Shown here piece after piece: positions 43,101 to 54,925 of a DNA stretch of 64,000 nucleotides. Below the pieces are notes generated by a model, which was not told where the DNA came from, did no database searches, and saw nothing but the letters and a program-made list of their open reading frames with translations. Within the stretch, counting starts at the first letter, position 1; the number at the start of each line of letters is the position of its first letter. Made by a program: the position numbers and the translations under genes. The DNA is from Enoplolaimus lenunculus (taxonomy: Eukaryota; Nematoda; Enoplea; Enoplida; Thoracostomopsidae), in assembly GCA_030248215.1 (NCBI GenBank), contig JASANG010000033.1, positions 62,001 to 126,000 of the forward strand, in the 5' to 3' direction.

Positions 43101-46100
43101 GGTTAGCCTAGCCCGGTGGTTAGAGGTTTTATCTAGCGACAGGAATGTGCGAATGTAGTCCAGCCGGGTATTCAGTTGGCCGGTTTTCAGCAGGCTAAAA
43201 GTTGCTTGATTTTTTTCAATAACATCAGCCAGCCAATGTGTCCCGTGATAACATGCAACGTTTCGGAATGAAAGTACACTCTGGGTTTATGCGAGGACGT
43301 CCTATCCCGAAAAACGATTAACCCAGCGCTGCTAAGCCAACTTTGCAAGTTAGCATCGCACTACCATATGATTGGAATCACCAACTTAAAGGTGGCATAG
43401 GTTTATATGCTAGGTATCAACCTTTTTACTGTAACATTATTATATAATTTTAAAATCTACAATACATAGAATGTATATGTCATAGCCCAAGTCGTAATTT
43501 GAGCCAATTTCGAATTGGGCTAGCTTAATTCCAAATTGGGCTCTAGTCCAGGGAGCAATTACGACTTAGGCTAACCCACGGCGTCTATGCGACATGTGCA
43601 CGCCTTTATCAGATATGATTCCGCCTTTGGCTAGCCCAAGTCGTAATTCTGTTTTGGCCTAGCTTAATTCCGAACCGGGTTGAATTACGGCTTCGGCTAC
43701 GACATATACACACATATCGTTCATTTGTTATTACATGGAATCAATCTCAATCAATGTAGACAATTTGTAAATCAGATTTATTTGCTGACCTCTAGGCTTG
43801 ACAGTGATCATCGAATTTCGCCAACCTAAATTTGTTTGGCTCGATCAGGCAAGTGAGCTGGCTACGGACGTGAAACCATTGCGAATTTTTTAGGCTTTAC
43901 GCTGGTTTCACGCTCAAATAGCCGCCGAATCCAACTCATCAATAGAAGCGAAAGTATTCATTGACCAAAGTTATACAGCAGTTGCTGCGTCACGTTGTTA
44001 CGGATGTTCGGCAGATCCGTCCAGCGAATTTGTTCGATTATTAACCGAGATGTATTCTGAGTTCAACAGCTTGTCAGCAGCAACACAATGCTTAGATTAT
44101 ATGCCGTTTCTTGAACCAATGTACCGTGACAATGTTGTCAAACTGCAGGATTTAATTGCAAAAATTAGCTCTGAAGTCGATAAAGTGGTTGGCGGCGAGA
44201 CAAAATCAACTGAAAAAAGTATTTACAATGTTTTGGCTGAGAAAGCAAACGAACTTGAACAAAAACGTATTGAAGCTACTGACGAAATTAAAGCGTATGT
44301 TTGCATGGTTTAAACTAAGATTTAAACTTGAAATAGGTACTATCCCTTTGCCATAGTTGGATGTTGGTCATAGAATACAGCGGCATGTATGCGAACAAAC
44401 CGGCACCACGTCAATTCGCAAAGACAACTTGTCGCCTGGTAACTTGTAATCTGAAATATCGTCGACTCGACAAATAATCACGCATCATATATGTTAGGCT
44501 TAGGCTTAATAGGCTTAGGTTTAGGCTTAGTACACTGCCGGGCGGCAAGTTGTAGGGGAACGAATTGGTGTTTGCATCTGCGACGTGCAGTTTTGAATCA
44601 TGAACACATGTGATGCAAAACATACATTCAAATGATAGTTTTGCACCGATGACAAAGATTTAAGTCGTTAGTATGGCGTGTTTACGAGGGTCACAAATAT
44701 TGTTAATGTTATTATGAACCTGCAATACATTTTATCCGGTACACAAAAAAACCTAAAAAGAAAGTACAAGACAAAATTATTAACAAAACACCATAAAACA
44801 CAGAAAACGCATATCAAGTAATACCTACTTACCTATGATAGCAGGCGCATAACAATGACATAACAGCCTCCAAGTAATCGTAAACGAGAATGATGTAGGC
44901 CGCGGACCCGTAGTCAACGGGGGAGAGCAGTGGGGGTCAGCCTCCCTGGAAAGTTTTGGCCCCCTATAGAATTTTCAACCTTGCTTGTATAACTCATTGA
45001 AAACCCTTAAATGCCTCTCCAGAATAATTTTCACCCCCCCTAGTAAGGTGAGCTGGCTACGGGCCTGTGTAAGTAGCAAATGTAAGAGGGAAATTTGACT
45101 TTTATGCAAATGAACCCAAAGTATCATGTAAATGAGCGGTTCCTACAGTATTACCAAGAGTATCATACTGTTTACAGAATAATGTGCAACTGGGTACATT
45201 TGGTGTACAAAATATTAAGACGAACAGATTACAAAATATTAAGATGCACAGAACGCACTGCGTTTCCATTAATATATCCTGCCCCATTTATCATGGTATT
45301 AAGGTACACTTGATATTGAGTTATAAAAATATTGCAGTTAAATCTCAAAACATCGATTTACTCCTTACACTAGAAATTTGGGCAAATTCTGGTGTATGCG
45401 GAAAACGCAACGCGTGCTGGTACTTTTTGTTTCACACAAATTTTGTCAAGTTGCACGCTCTTATTTAAAGAATTATCATCGGCTGTTAATATCAGAAAGA
45501 TAAGTTGTCGAATATTGTTTTAGACCATTGACTGCGGAGCAAATTAAAATGCTTTCGATTGACGTGTTCGAATCCGGGCTGGTAGACATGACCATCAACA
45601 TTGAATGGATGCTGCTCATATTAGGTTAGTTTGTGAAATTATAATCAAAACGACCATGGTTCAGGCTTAGGGTTATGCTGGTGTAGCTTTTATTCTAATC
45701 AGCGATTGTCAAAGATTGAGAAAATAACAGGTATTATACACATCTGCTAGAGTTTGGTTTAAACATTGTTTGAACCTGAAGGTTTCGCAGCTGCAGTGCT
45801 TAACGTTTCGACCGACATTTAATACCATTTTGGGGGGTTTAAATAAAAGACGAACTGTAGTTGATCAAAACCTGTTTACTCAGCTCAGCTCAATGCAGAA
45901 TAATTTTGCCTCGTTTCCGGCCTTTAGATGTTTAGTCGAGCGTTGGCAGAAATTTCTCATATGTCGTTTAGAAACTGTTTTAGTTTTTCTAACATGTAGA
46001 ATAGGCTGACTGTGTGCCAGTATACATATAGCTTAATTGTTGTGGATGAGTTTCGAACTGCAACACATGTAAACACTACTTTCAAAGAAAATCAGTTAAG

Positions 46101-48671
46101 AAACGAAGCGCTGGTAGCAAACAAGGAAAACGTTAACTCGGATCAATGAGTCAAAAAATACAGTTTAAGCATCAATCCAAGCATTCAAATTTTCTTTCGA
46201 AAGCTTGTTTATAAAGTCAACTACGGTAGATTGCCGATATGTTTCAAGCAAAATTTCACACTTGCAGCATTTCCAACCGACAACCTTTAGACGCTGCAGG
46301 CCAATGTAAAGAACAGTGGCGGAACAGTATTATTGAGCATATTCCTTAGTCTAAGCCTAAGCCTAAGCGTAAGAATGAGCATATTCCTAAGCGTAAGCCT
46401 AAAGCCTATGCCAAGCAAAAAATTAGCACTGTTGACCTTGCACAAATTCGTAAACCAACATTTCATTTGACAGAAAGAACTTGACTAAAGTTGAATGGTT
46501 TATTTTTAAGCGTTGCATCCGAAAGTTCAAAAGAAAATACGTCAAGAGATTAGAACTGTAATCAAATCCGATTCCATAGACGTCAATGTAAGTGTCGGCT
46601 CATTTTATTTTGTTTGAAATAATGTTTCTCGGTTGAGAAAGTTATTTTTACTGTTGTTGGACAGCTCATGCTAGTTTAATTCTAATTTTAGCTTTTTACG
46701 TACCTAGGCTAGGACTGAAATTATTAATATACCATCTCGGTGATGAACATTGATTTTTAACTTTCTACTTTCGAATTTGAATAAATTTTTCGTTTCAAAA
46801 TTCTAACTGTAGATGAGAGCGTATTTTCACGTTACAAAGTTTTGAGGGCATCTTTTGTTCTACGCAGTCGGTAGTCGTTTATGTTGTTGTTACGTGTAGA
46901 ATTGACCCGCAGGGCGAGCGAAGCAAAAATAGGAGCAGACGAATGTTTATTAGCATAATCAACAATTAAATAACGCTAACCGAAAATTGCATGACAGGTC
47001 CAAAACCTCTTCATGTAAACAAAACATGAAGCGTGCTAATATCAATTTGCATACCATTTAGTAAAACCGAGGCAAACCTAAGAAATATCGAAACGATGCC
47101 ATAACATCGGACGTGGGCGGATCCTACAACGCTCAATAAAGCTTGTTGCGCACTCTTGTCTAAAGAGTATTTATCACCTCTTTATCTATTCTCATATATA
47201 TCAATTTTAAATATTTGTTCAGAAATTCCAACAAATGGTTTATTCGAAAGCGGTTGTTCACGAGTGTTTGCGAACTGCATCCAGCTCAGCGTTGGGAATG
47301 TATCACACATGTCGACGTGATACGCAATTTCGTGAATGGACAATACGAAAAGGCACCATTATTATTCCGATTTTGTGGACAGTCAATCATAATCCAAAAA
47401 TTTTCAATAATCCAGGTTTGCCAACAGCATAAAGGTTGCTGATCTTAGTAGTTGCTTTTGTGCCGGAGTTTACGTTGCCACAGGTATTTAAATGAACGAA
47501 CTGCAACAATTTTGGATTTTAACCTTTGCTCAGAAGTAAGATCAATTAAATTTGGACAGTATCTCCCATATTTCAGAGATCGCCGTTAGCTGTTTGGAAA
47601 GTTGCAAGACCTATCACCAACTGGTAATATTAGGTGCTACGCAGATTTAAAAATATACTTACAGGTCAGCAGTCAGCATCTTCGGTTAACAGTTTGGGCG
47701 TTACTGTTGAAAACTTATAATTTTCGTCGTTTTAAACTGTTAAAACTGTCTTCTGTCAATGGCCTCAACAATTTAAACCGCAGCATATTTAATTTGGTCA
47801 TTTGTGTAAGTAAACCTCAAAACATTGCAAATAATTAAATCACTATTCTTAAATTGAAAACGGCGATGCTAAACTAATTTTAGTTATTGATAGGCGGTAA
47901 TTTGTCTGAAGAAAATTGCTTCAACGTACAAATTAAAACATCTTGAATATTTATATTTTAGATCGATTTCACGCCCGATAATTTGTTTATTTTAAATAAC
48001 AGTTGATTAATAGTAATCCTAAGTCTAAGCCTAGCCGTAAACGTTGCAAAAGTGTGTTCTTGAGCCTATGCCTAAGCCAAAGCCTATGTTTAAGCAAAAA
48101 ATGTAATCGAGAATCTAAACCTACTTTTTTACGGACCCATCGGAAACCAGGACGCTCCTTAAACTAACGTGGACCGATCGATCATTCTATAAGTTAAGTT
48201 TTTTCAAAAAATGTAACTTTATTAAACGTCATGTTTCATTAAAGACGACCCTAAAGCTGTTTTAGATATATATTATTGCTAAGTGATCGCTTATCTGTTT
48301 ATCGGACAGTTGAATTTCATAAATTAAAATAACATTTTAAATTTTTTATTTTAGACGAATTCAAGCCTGAACGTTTCATTTCGGATACTGGAAGCTTTGA
48401 CAGCCAGCATGCGAGTCAAATTGCAACATTTTCTTTTGGCAAACGGCGTTGTATTGGCGAATACTATGCTAAAATGGACATGATGTTCTATATGCTATCA
48501 ATTGTTCAAAAATTTCTACTTAAAGTAGACAAATGTTTTGCAGATGAAAAAGCTGAATATTACGAAGGAAATTGTTTTGATGGAGCTGTTATTAGTGACA
48601 GTATAATGGAAGGAACCGCGCCGTATATGCATGGTGCAGGAAAACATCGGTTAATATTTGAACGGATTTAA
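40145..48671 (+). CDS. Cytochrome P450 (CYP2/CYP1-clan-like), 8 exons, atypical C and I helices
   Basis: Exons 40145-40232, 40977-41123, 42231-42436, 43894-44294, 45524-45624, 46511-46587, 47223-47415 and 48355-48671 join in frame into 509 residues, a normal P450 length. Residues 2-18 are an ER membrane anchor, then the proline hinge GPPGPWHLPAVGHLP (from residue 27). ExxR is E354-R357, PERF is residues 409-412 and the haem loop is FSFGKRRCIG with ligand C437. The overall pattern resembles the microsomal CYP1/2/17 clan; I cannot name the family. Two usual features are absent. The I helix reads DVFESGLVDMTINIEW (294-309) instead of the AGxDTT-type proton-relay motif. The C helix region FGSGCKAKFSQTVL lacks WxxxR. 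Substrate is unknown. All introns are GT-AG and filled with transposon relics. Confidence 0.9.
41620..41779. mobile_element. Miniature element (GGCCCGTAGCCAG ends) in P450 intron 2
   Basis: Starts GGTCCGTAGCCAGCTCACC and ends CCTTGGCTACGGGCC, inverted terminal repeats of about 14 bp. The internal ATTCAACGGTTTTCAATGAC and AGCAAGATTAAAAATCTTC match, inverted, 44940-45030. No exact target duplication was found. Confidence 0.7.
43473..43709. mobile_element. Miniature element (GTATATGTC ends) in P450 intron 3
   Basis: Left end GTATATGTCATAGCCCAAG and right end CTTCGGCTACGACATATAC are inverted repeats of about 25 bp with a few mismatches. Inside, GCCCAAGTCGTAATT occurs repeatedly in both orientations, so most of the element folds on itself. 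No coding sequence. Confidence 0.78.
44904..45065. mobile_element. Second copy of the GGCCCGTAGCC element, P450 intron 4
   Basis: Left end GGACCCGTAGTCAAC and right end GAGCTGGCTACGGGCC; the interior shares GCCTCCCTGGAAAGTTTTGG and TTTTCAACCTTGCTTGTAT with the relics at 14505-14560 and, inverted, with 41620-41779. Confidence 0.65.
45095..45470 (+). repeat. Copy of the ACCAAGAGTATCATAC repeat, P450 intron 4
   Basis: ACCAAGAGTATCATAC, TGTGCAACTGGGTACATTTG, AATATTAAGATGCACAGAA and AACGCGTGCTGG resemble parts of 54030-54440. ACAAAATATTAAGA is duplicated within the copy. There is no convincing coding sequence. Confidence 0.5.
46299..46435 (+). mobile_element. Partial copy of the GGCCAATGTAAAGA miniature transposon, P450 intron 5
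   Basis: Begins GGCCAATGTAAAGAACAG, then GGCGGAACAGTATTAT, and continues into CCTAAGCCTAAGCCTAAGC and AAGCAAAAAATTAG like the complete copy at 52102-52306. The right terminal repeat is missing, so the copy is truncated. Confidence 0.75.
48000..48175 (-). mobile_element. GGCC-ended miniature transposon relic, P450 intron 7
   Basis: Contains TAAGTCTAAGCCTAGCC, AAGCAAAAAATGTAAT and ends CTTAAACTAACGTGGACC, corresponding to the right end of the 7112-7291 family inverted. The right terminus is diverged and the left is unclear. Confidence 0.55.
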
Positions 48672-48929
48672 TGGGTGTAAAATTTAAGCCTACTCTATTG
48701 CCGTTTGGGTGAAAAAGCGGACACTTGCGGACTCAGAGGTGGGCGGCCAGGCGTACGCTCCCCCCGGTAGACCTTTTTTGTGATAAAATGGTAAGGTCCT
48801 ATAGCTTATAGCTTTCCTCCTTCAAAAGTTGCTTGTGGAAAATTATAAGGAGCTTACCTTGCAATTGTTCATTCGTCAGGAATTTTTTTGTAAAAAATAA
48901 TAAGAACCCTTACAATTTTCCTCGTCAGG

Positions 48930-49480
48930 GAAATTTTTGGTGAAAAATTGCGTTTCAAAACATTTACAAGCCGACTCCGTCAGAAATTTCTGGATCCGCC
49001 GCTGAAAGGGGGGCACCACTAAAGGTAACATTGGCTGATGTGGTACGATTTAGCGTAGGTATATTTCAATGTGGTTCTTTTTTCTTGTAACGTAAAAAAC
49101 GACATATATAGTTCGAGGGAAGGGTGACATTCGACAGAAACTCTGTTGTAGTGGTTTCAATCAGACAGAGACAAACCAAGTCAACTCCATGTCAGGTGGC
49201 CAATGGAACTATTTATTAGTCAGCAGCAATCTTCTAAACCGGATATCAGCAGTATTGAAGCAGCTGCATAATAAATAATGGTTTTTTAAATTGTATGGTT
49301 TACGCTCATAACAATCAACTTATAGGTCAGGGTACATCCATTTGAGCAACAAGTTAAACTAGTGCTTAAGAAACTAATATTGAGGTCGGATAACCGAAAT
49401 AGAAAATTTAATTTCGGATATCTGGAGCATAAATTGCCGGATATCCGGATATGAAAAAAAAGCCGATGCCCATCATAGTT
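48930..49480. mobile_element. ATGGGCA-family transposon copy
   Basis: Direct relative of 39540-40097: TTGCGTTTCAAAACA, AAATTTCTGGATCCGCC, GGGGGGCACCACT and TTTAGCGTAGGTATATTTC in the same order, ending GGATATCCGGATATG and GATGCCCATCAT. It starts about 260 bases after the P450 stop. No transposase. Confidence 0.7.
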
Positions 49481-49619
49481 GCAAGAGTGTACTATTGGAA
49501 ACCAATTCTGCGCTATACATGTACGCTAAATAGACAAGTGATGGTAAACTCCCACCCGAGGGACTGGCGTGTGTCAGACAGTTAATGCACGTATGTGTTG
49601 TACAAAATTTTCAAAAAAC

Positions 49620-49760
49620 ATGAGTGCCACCTCCGTCTCGAGCATGAGCCCAAATAGCTGAGGGGTGATGGTAAACACCTCTCACAAGAGAGACTGGCGT
49701 TCAAATCCTAGCTGGAAAATAGGCGACGGAAGAAATAGGAAATATTCATTCAGCAATGGG
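49620..49760 (+). repeat. Degenerate copy of the tRNA-like TTAA element
   Basis: CTCGAGCATGAGCCCAAATA, CACCTCTCACAAGAGAGACT, GCGTTCAAATCC (B-box-like) and GGAAATATTCATTCAGCAAT parallel the interior and right half of 36050-36322. The terminal TTAA is mutated (GGGTTACGG). Confidence 0.55.
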
Positions 49761-50999
49761 TTACGGTTAAATGAAGCTCGTTATATACTCTTATGCGCTT
49801 TCTTTCCCCAGGCTTAGGCTCAGGTATATACTTAGGTTTCAAAACAGGCTTGCCTAAACCTAGGAAGAGTCGTCAGGCAGCAGTGGTAGTGCCGTTCAGT
49901 GAGGCAGTTTTTTCAATAAAAATAGCCCAATGATTTGTTTAGTAGTTTCTGTACTGGTACAAATTTGATGATGCTTTAAGTGTCTAAACTTTTTAAGGCT
50001 TTCGGAGAAGTTAAGTGACTTGTATGCTCTGTAACCAGCTTAACATGCAGAAGGCGGAGTAAAATTTTCTAAACGGGTATTCAATGGGTCCAAATGGCCA
50101 AAGAAACGGGCGTCAAATTGCTATTGGGAATGGCAAAATCTTCCTATGGGCTGTATCCCCCGTTCTAATCTCCCTTTTGCTACGTGTCCGGACTCATGTT
50201 GATAGAAAAAATACAATTGCACCTCCTTGGTTATGTATGTGTATCATACGTTACACAGGTTTTGCGCTGGTTTTAAGGTATAACTACGCAGATGCGAGCG
50301 CACGTCGCAACACTCAATAATTGCAATCTGACAGACTGCACAACAAAATTGTGATTATGCGGCGGCTGTTTGAAATTAAAAATTGTTGGTTATTGCAGTT
50401 GCAATATTTAATTCCAAACTGTACGTGCGCTCGAACGAATCCGGTTGCGCTGTTTATTTTTTGATTTATTTTATTATTTTTCAATTTTTGAGACCTGATT
50501 GCGCCTGGTTGTATACCGATCGACATGCAATTTAGGCAAACGTTGTTTTGCCTAAATATTGAACGAGTTTTAATATTTTAATTGTTATATTAGCTTTTTT
50601 CTGGCTGTTCTCACCACTATCACAGAGAACGTTTGGTGTATATCTAACGTGATTGCTGTTTTGCATGAAAAAAGTTGAATTCTGGGTAAGTTGTTTATAT
50701 ATATAATGTATTCAATCTTTGGCTCTCATAAAGTTGCTTCATTCCGTTATCGTATGATTATTTTACATTTAATATGAGATCTAAGTTCAAGGCATACAAC
50801 TTGAACCTGAGACTCTCGTGGGCGGAACGATTTTTATCATCCAAAGTTGAACCCGTGGTTAAGCGCAGTCCAGGTAAAAAATTTTTGACGTGACTATACC
50901 CGAAGGTAAAATGTTCTACAAAGCGTGGATAAAAGTTTTGTAATCTTTGTTCATCTAAAATTTGGGTAAGCCACAAATGGTTTGTGGAGGGTGTCAGGA

Positions 51000-51345
51000 G
51001 ATAAACAGCCCATGCGCGCCACAACGACTGACCGCGACAGTCACGATCTCACGTGCACTGCCCGTCTTTTGTGCCTTAGAAGCACGGCTCAATCGAGCCA
51101 GGTGTAGCATGCGGCTACAACGGGACACCATTCTGTCAGCGGAACCAGCCGGTACCATAGGTGGCTGCCGAGTAGTGCGTCACTACGACACACAACCCTG
51201 ACCATCCCCCAACTTAGACCTGTGAGAGCGAACGCAATAGGGTGCTGTGCAATTGGCGATTATATATTGGATCAACCGGGGGTCGAGCCCGGGTCTCCCA
51301 CTTGCCAGGCAGGCATGTTATCCAGTACACCACTGGCCCGTGATA
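51000..51345 (-). repeat. tRNA-derived SINE
   Basis: On the minus strand a tRNA-like head covers about 51345 to 51270: GGCCAGTGGTGTACTGG (A-box region), CCTGCCTGGCAAGTGGG (could fold as an anticodon arm with loop CTGGCAA) and CCCGGGCTCGACCCCCGG (T arm with altered loop). No 5' acceptor strand pairs with the 3' part, and about 250 bases of GC-richer body follow. This is the structure of a tRNA-headed SINE, not a tRNA gene. Confidence 0.6.
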
Positions 51346-51499
51346 TCAACTGGCCATTTGCTCACAAGCCAGGCGATTATATAACATAGTTACACCAAAA
51401 GATTATGCAATTAAACAGAAAAAAATGAGAGTGGGTAAAGGTGGGTCGCGGTAAACTAATTTTGTACGGTTTACATATAGATATTCACGCGGATAAAAT

Positions 51500-51673
51500 C
51501 ATAAAACCAAAGCCTAATCCTAAAGCCTACACCTAAGCGTAATAACGAGCATATTCCTAAGCCTAAACGTAAGCCTAAGCTTAAGCCAAGCAACAAAAAC
51601 TAGTCTAAAGCATAAGCTTACTCTATTGCAGTCCACCAGAAAAACGTTCCGCCCCTGATTTTTACATGTGCCC
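51500..51673 (+). mobile_element. Partial GGCC-ended (CCTAAGC) miniature transposon
   Basis: Interior with CATATTCCTAAGCCTAAACG and GCCAAGCAACAAAAACTAGT, and right end GTTCCGCCCCTGATTTTTAC followed by ATGTGCCC. The left terminal repeat is lost. Same family as 52102-52306. Confidence 0.7.
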
Positions 51674-52101
51674 AACTTTGTTACTATCCCCGCTCAATTA
51701 TATGAGCTGGAAGCCTGAGCATGCTCTCAGTTCTAACGCGATTTAAAGCTGTAAAATTTGGGAACACTAAAGTATATCCTTTCCCGGCCAAATATCCTGA
51801 ATACCGTCGCTCGATAATTTTTCTGATTTAAAAACGATTTGCAGTATTTTTTAATTAAAATATTTCAGTTGTACGATTGCTATATGCAATCGTAAACTAT
51901 AGGTCACCCTGTTGCTTAATTTCGATGCTTAGAAATGTATATACTTCAGTTTTTAACACAGCAGAGTATCAATTGTTTGTTTTGACCGCTTTGAATTTGA
52001 AACTACAAATTAACCCACGGACAACGCAAGACAAAGTATTTCAGATTTCAGTAGAAAAGGCAACTTGCTGATAATATCGACATGAGACTATTCCACTTTT
52101 T

Positions 52102-52306
52102 GGCCAATGTAAAGAACAGAGGCGGAACAGTATTATAAGCATATTCCTAAGCCTAAGCCTACGCCTAAACCTAAGCCTAAGCGTAAGAATGAGTTTATTC
52201 CTAAGCATAAAAGTCTAAGTCAAGCAAAAAATTAATCTATAAAGCTTAAGCTTACTCCTTTCTAGTCCAACAGAAAAACTTTCCGCCCCTCGTCTTTACA
52301 TGGGCC
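52102..52306 (+). mobile_element. Complete miniature transposon with perfect 8-bp target duplication
   Basis: Starts GGCCAATGTAAAGAACAG and its other end inverted reads GGCCCATGTAAAGACGAG. Flanks are identical 8-bp repeats CACTTTTT (52094-52101 and 52307-52314). The interior is mostly degenerate TAAGCC hexamers. No coding sequence; it depends on a hAT- or P-like transposase encoded elsewhere. This is the reference copy for the family in this window. Confidence 0.9.
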
Positions 52307-54097
52307 CACTTTTTAACAAACGACGTCAGATGCCTTTCAGTCAAATCAATCCATTGCTTTGCAGCGAGCTAAATATTACCCATGATAGGACTTGCGTACA
52401 AAACCAAAGTCTAAGCCTCATACACTCAAAACAATATGTCTGAAATTTAAGAAAAAGTTTCTTACATTTAAGAAATATATTAGCAATATGCACTTGAAAT
52501 GTATTTCTGTGATAACAAAAATGATTTCAGAAAAGTTTTGAAATAAAGTTTGTAAATAAACGTTTTCCAGTTATTTTTTAAAAAATTGTCTTAAATATCA
52601 GAAAAACTTGTCAGATGTGCCACAGAAAATATCTTTTTGAGTAAATTCAGAAATACTGTTTTGTGTGTAGCTTCTCGATCTTCCAATAGGCAGGTCCTTA
52701 ACATTAATATGGGTCGAAATATTTGATGATTAGCTCTACACCCTTCCATTTCCTGGTCTTCAATTCATTTTTAACATCTTAAGTTTTGAAGCAGAGCCCA
52801 AAAGTGATTAGTTGAGTATTAAAATGCAGGGCTATAATTGCGGTAGCGCGTTGTGCTGTCAAAATTGTGGGAACGGCTTTTTTCTCAAGGTATCGAACAG
52901 AGTCGCATCGGTAACCCCGAAAAACGGATGGACCATCAATGTTTTGGATTTGGGCAAGATCCGATCTTTTGTTTAGGCAACAAATATTCAACAGACCGAC
53001 ACAGCAACACCAACGCTTACGAACGTATGTATTAAGACTAAGCCTAAGCCTGAGCATAATAAAGTCTGTCGGGAAAAGTGTGCAATGTTTTTACTCCAGT
53101 TGCAACAGTAAAACACCACGGTTACTCGCCGCATGAGTTATAATAGCAACATTGCTGACGTCAATGGCGCAGTGCTTGTTCAGCAAGCTTAATTGCTAAA
53201 TACATTAAAATTTATCATAAAAATACAATATTACAAAATGCAAACCGCCATATATAGCGACTATTTTGAAGGCTGCAACTGACAAACAAATGCAAGCAAA
53301 AGCCGCACAAGTGAAGGTTTGATGTAATAAAACTCACAAATGTGTGCTGCACCCAGACGACTGTTAAATGTCACTAAAAAACCTTGCATTTACTGTACCT
53401 TATACACTGTCAGCTGTAGATTTATGCAGTGTTGTTGTGATGCAAATGACAAGTTTATACCTTTGTTCCCGTTCACACTTGTGTTTCTGTGTGTTTTAAA
53501 ACGAATGAACCGGTCTTGCGTTGAAGCGCGCTGAAACCAAAGATGCTACTTGAAATAGATTTAGAACGCAAAAAAAATGTGGTTTGTTCAATTTTGTTAA
53601 TTTTTATCGTTGCATTTTAATAGTTTGTTTTGAAAATTTTTTGAAAGAAAAATATTTTTTCCTTGTTTTCATTGAATTCAGTTTTAAATATTGTTGTGCA
53701 TTGGATGCGTGTTTACAGCTCTACACTGCAGAAAATAGTGAGTCAAATTGACTTTGTCCGAAATCCACTGCCTACTAACAATGTTGTTGCTATTATGGGC
53801 AGCAAATTTGTTATCGTACCAATAGTAGTTGATATTTTGTTAGTCTCGTTCAGTTTGGAATTGGTATGGGATCGATGCTTCTAGAAATACTTGCAACGTT
53901 TTGGTGCAAAAAATTCAGTTTTGCACCAGAATGTAACGACAGCATACATTTACCTTGTAAAACCAAAAAATTGTCGTCTACTACGCATCTTTATCGTTCT
54001 GAAATAGTCCTCAGCAGAAAAAACGCATCGCGTGCTGGGTGTATTTTTCGACACAAAACGCCAGTTGCTTACTGTTGTCTCAGAGTATCATACACTC

Positions 54098-54432
54098 TTG
54101 GCGCTACCAAGAGTGGATGATGCATACTTTAACAAGAGTATGCAACTGGATACATTCTTTGAAGAAAAAATGTACTCGGCACGCGGCGTGTTTTTGCCCT
54201 ACACCCCCTTTATTTAGAAGGGGGTACAACCGGTACGAATCATGGCACTTTATGTATGCGGCGTCAAAGATGATCCCCTTAGTTTAACTTAGGGGTACTT
54301 ATGTGATAGCGACCCCCTTCTAAATAAGGAAAGGGGTCGACCAAAAATGCAACGCCGGTGGTACATTTTGTACCATGCGGACCCCAAGAGTTGCACACTC
54401 TTGTCATAATCCACTCTTGGTGCTACTAAGTG
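54098..54432. repeat. Foldback-type inverted repeat
   Basis: Outer arms: GCTACCAAGAGTGGATGATG ... AAGAGTATGCAACT on the left against, inverted from the right, GCACCAAGAGTGGATTATG ... AAGAGTGTGCAACT. Inner arms: TTATTTAGAAGGGGGT on both sides, meeting near a CCCCTTAG ... CTTAGGGG centre at about 54285. The left arm is longer by roughly 40 bases. The element has no gene; a relative is at 45095-45470. Confidence 0.75.
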
Positions 54433-54723
54433 TACAAAAACATGACAAGCTGCACAGTTTAAGCAAGGTTTATGTCGGGACGAGTTGAACGGTGTTGAAC
54501 GCTCCAATGACCTCCTAAAATTGATTGGTCTGCAAGGTTGCCACAGTTTTGAAAACTAGGACAGGGAATGATAGTAGTTTATTGGTGGAAATACAAAAAC
54601 TTAAGCATATAAAAACAATAACATAACGCATTTTTATCATAAAGAAATCATAACTAAGCAATGATAAGTTTACCAGATCTGCAACAAGTACTGCACCAAC
54701 ATCTTTGCAATGTTAATAGAATC

Positions 54724-54925
54724 GGCCAATATGAAGAACAGGTGTGGAACAGTGTTATAAGCATATTTCTAAGCCTAAGCATAAGCCTACGCCTTAACCT
54801 ACGCGTAAGAATGAGCATATTCCTATTAGCCTAAGCTAACCCTAAGTCAAGCAAAACAATTAGTCTAAAGCTCAAGATTATAGTCCCCACAGAAAAACGC
54901 TCCGCCCCTGATCTTTACATGGGCC
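54724..54925 (+). mobile_element. Complete GGCC-ended miniature transposon
   Basis: Starts GGCCAATATGAAGAACAG, ends CCCCTGATCTTTACATGGGCC-type wording, with CCTAAGC repeats inside. Flanks ATAGAATC (54716-54723) and ATAGCATC (54926-54933) match at 7 of 8 positions. Confidence 0.85.

Noticed and set aside
51270-51345. Functional tRNA gene (minus strand, possible GGC anticodon loop)
   Set aside because: The T stem pairs and an anticodon arm can be drawn, but the T loop is altered and no 5' acceptor strand pairs with the 3' end. The GC-rich body downstream fits a tRNA-derived SINE.
46380-52250. Interstitial telomeric repeats (CCTAAG/CTTAGG words)
   Set aside because: The hexamers are imperfect, short, and always inside miniature transposons with GGCC ends and target duplications, so they are transposon interior rather than telomere.
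52853-53035. Second P450 haem-binding exon (FGFGQDPIFCLG)
   Set aside because: The spacing and the conserved Gly and Arg before the cysteine do not match FxxGxRxCxG. There is no ExxR exon nearby and no clear splice sites. It is probably chance.
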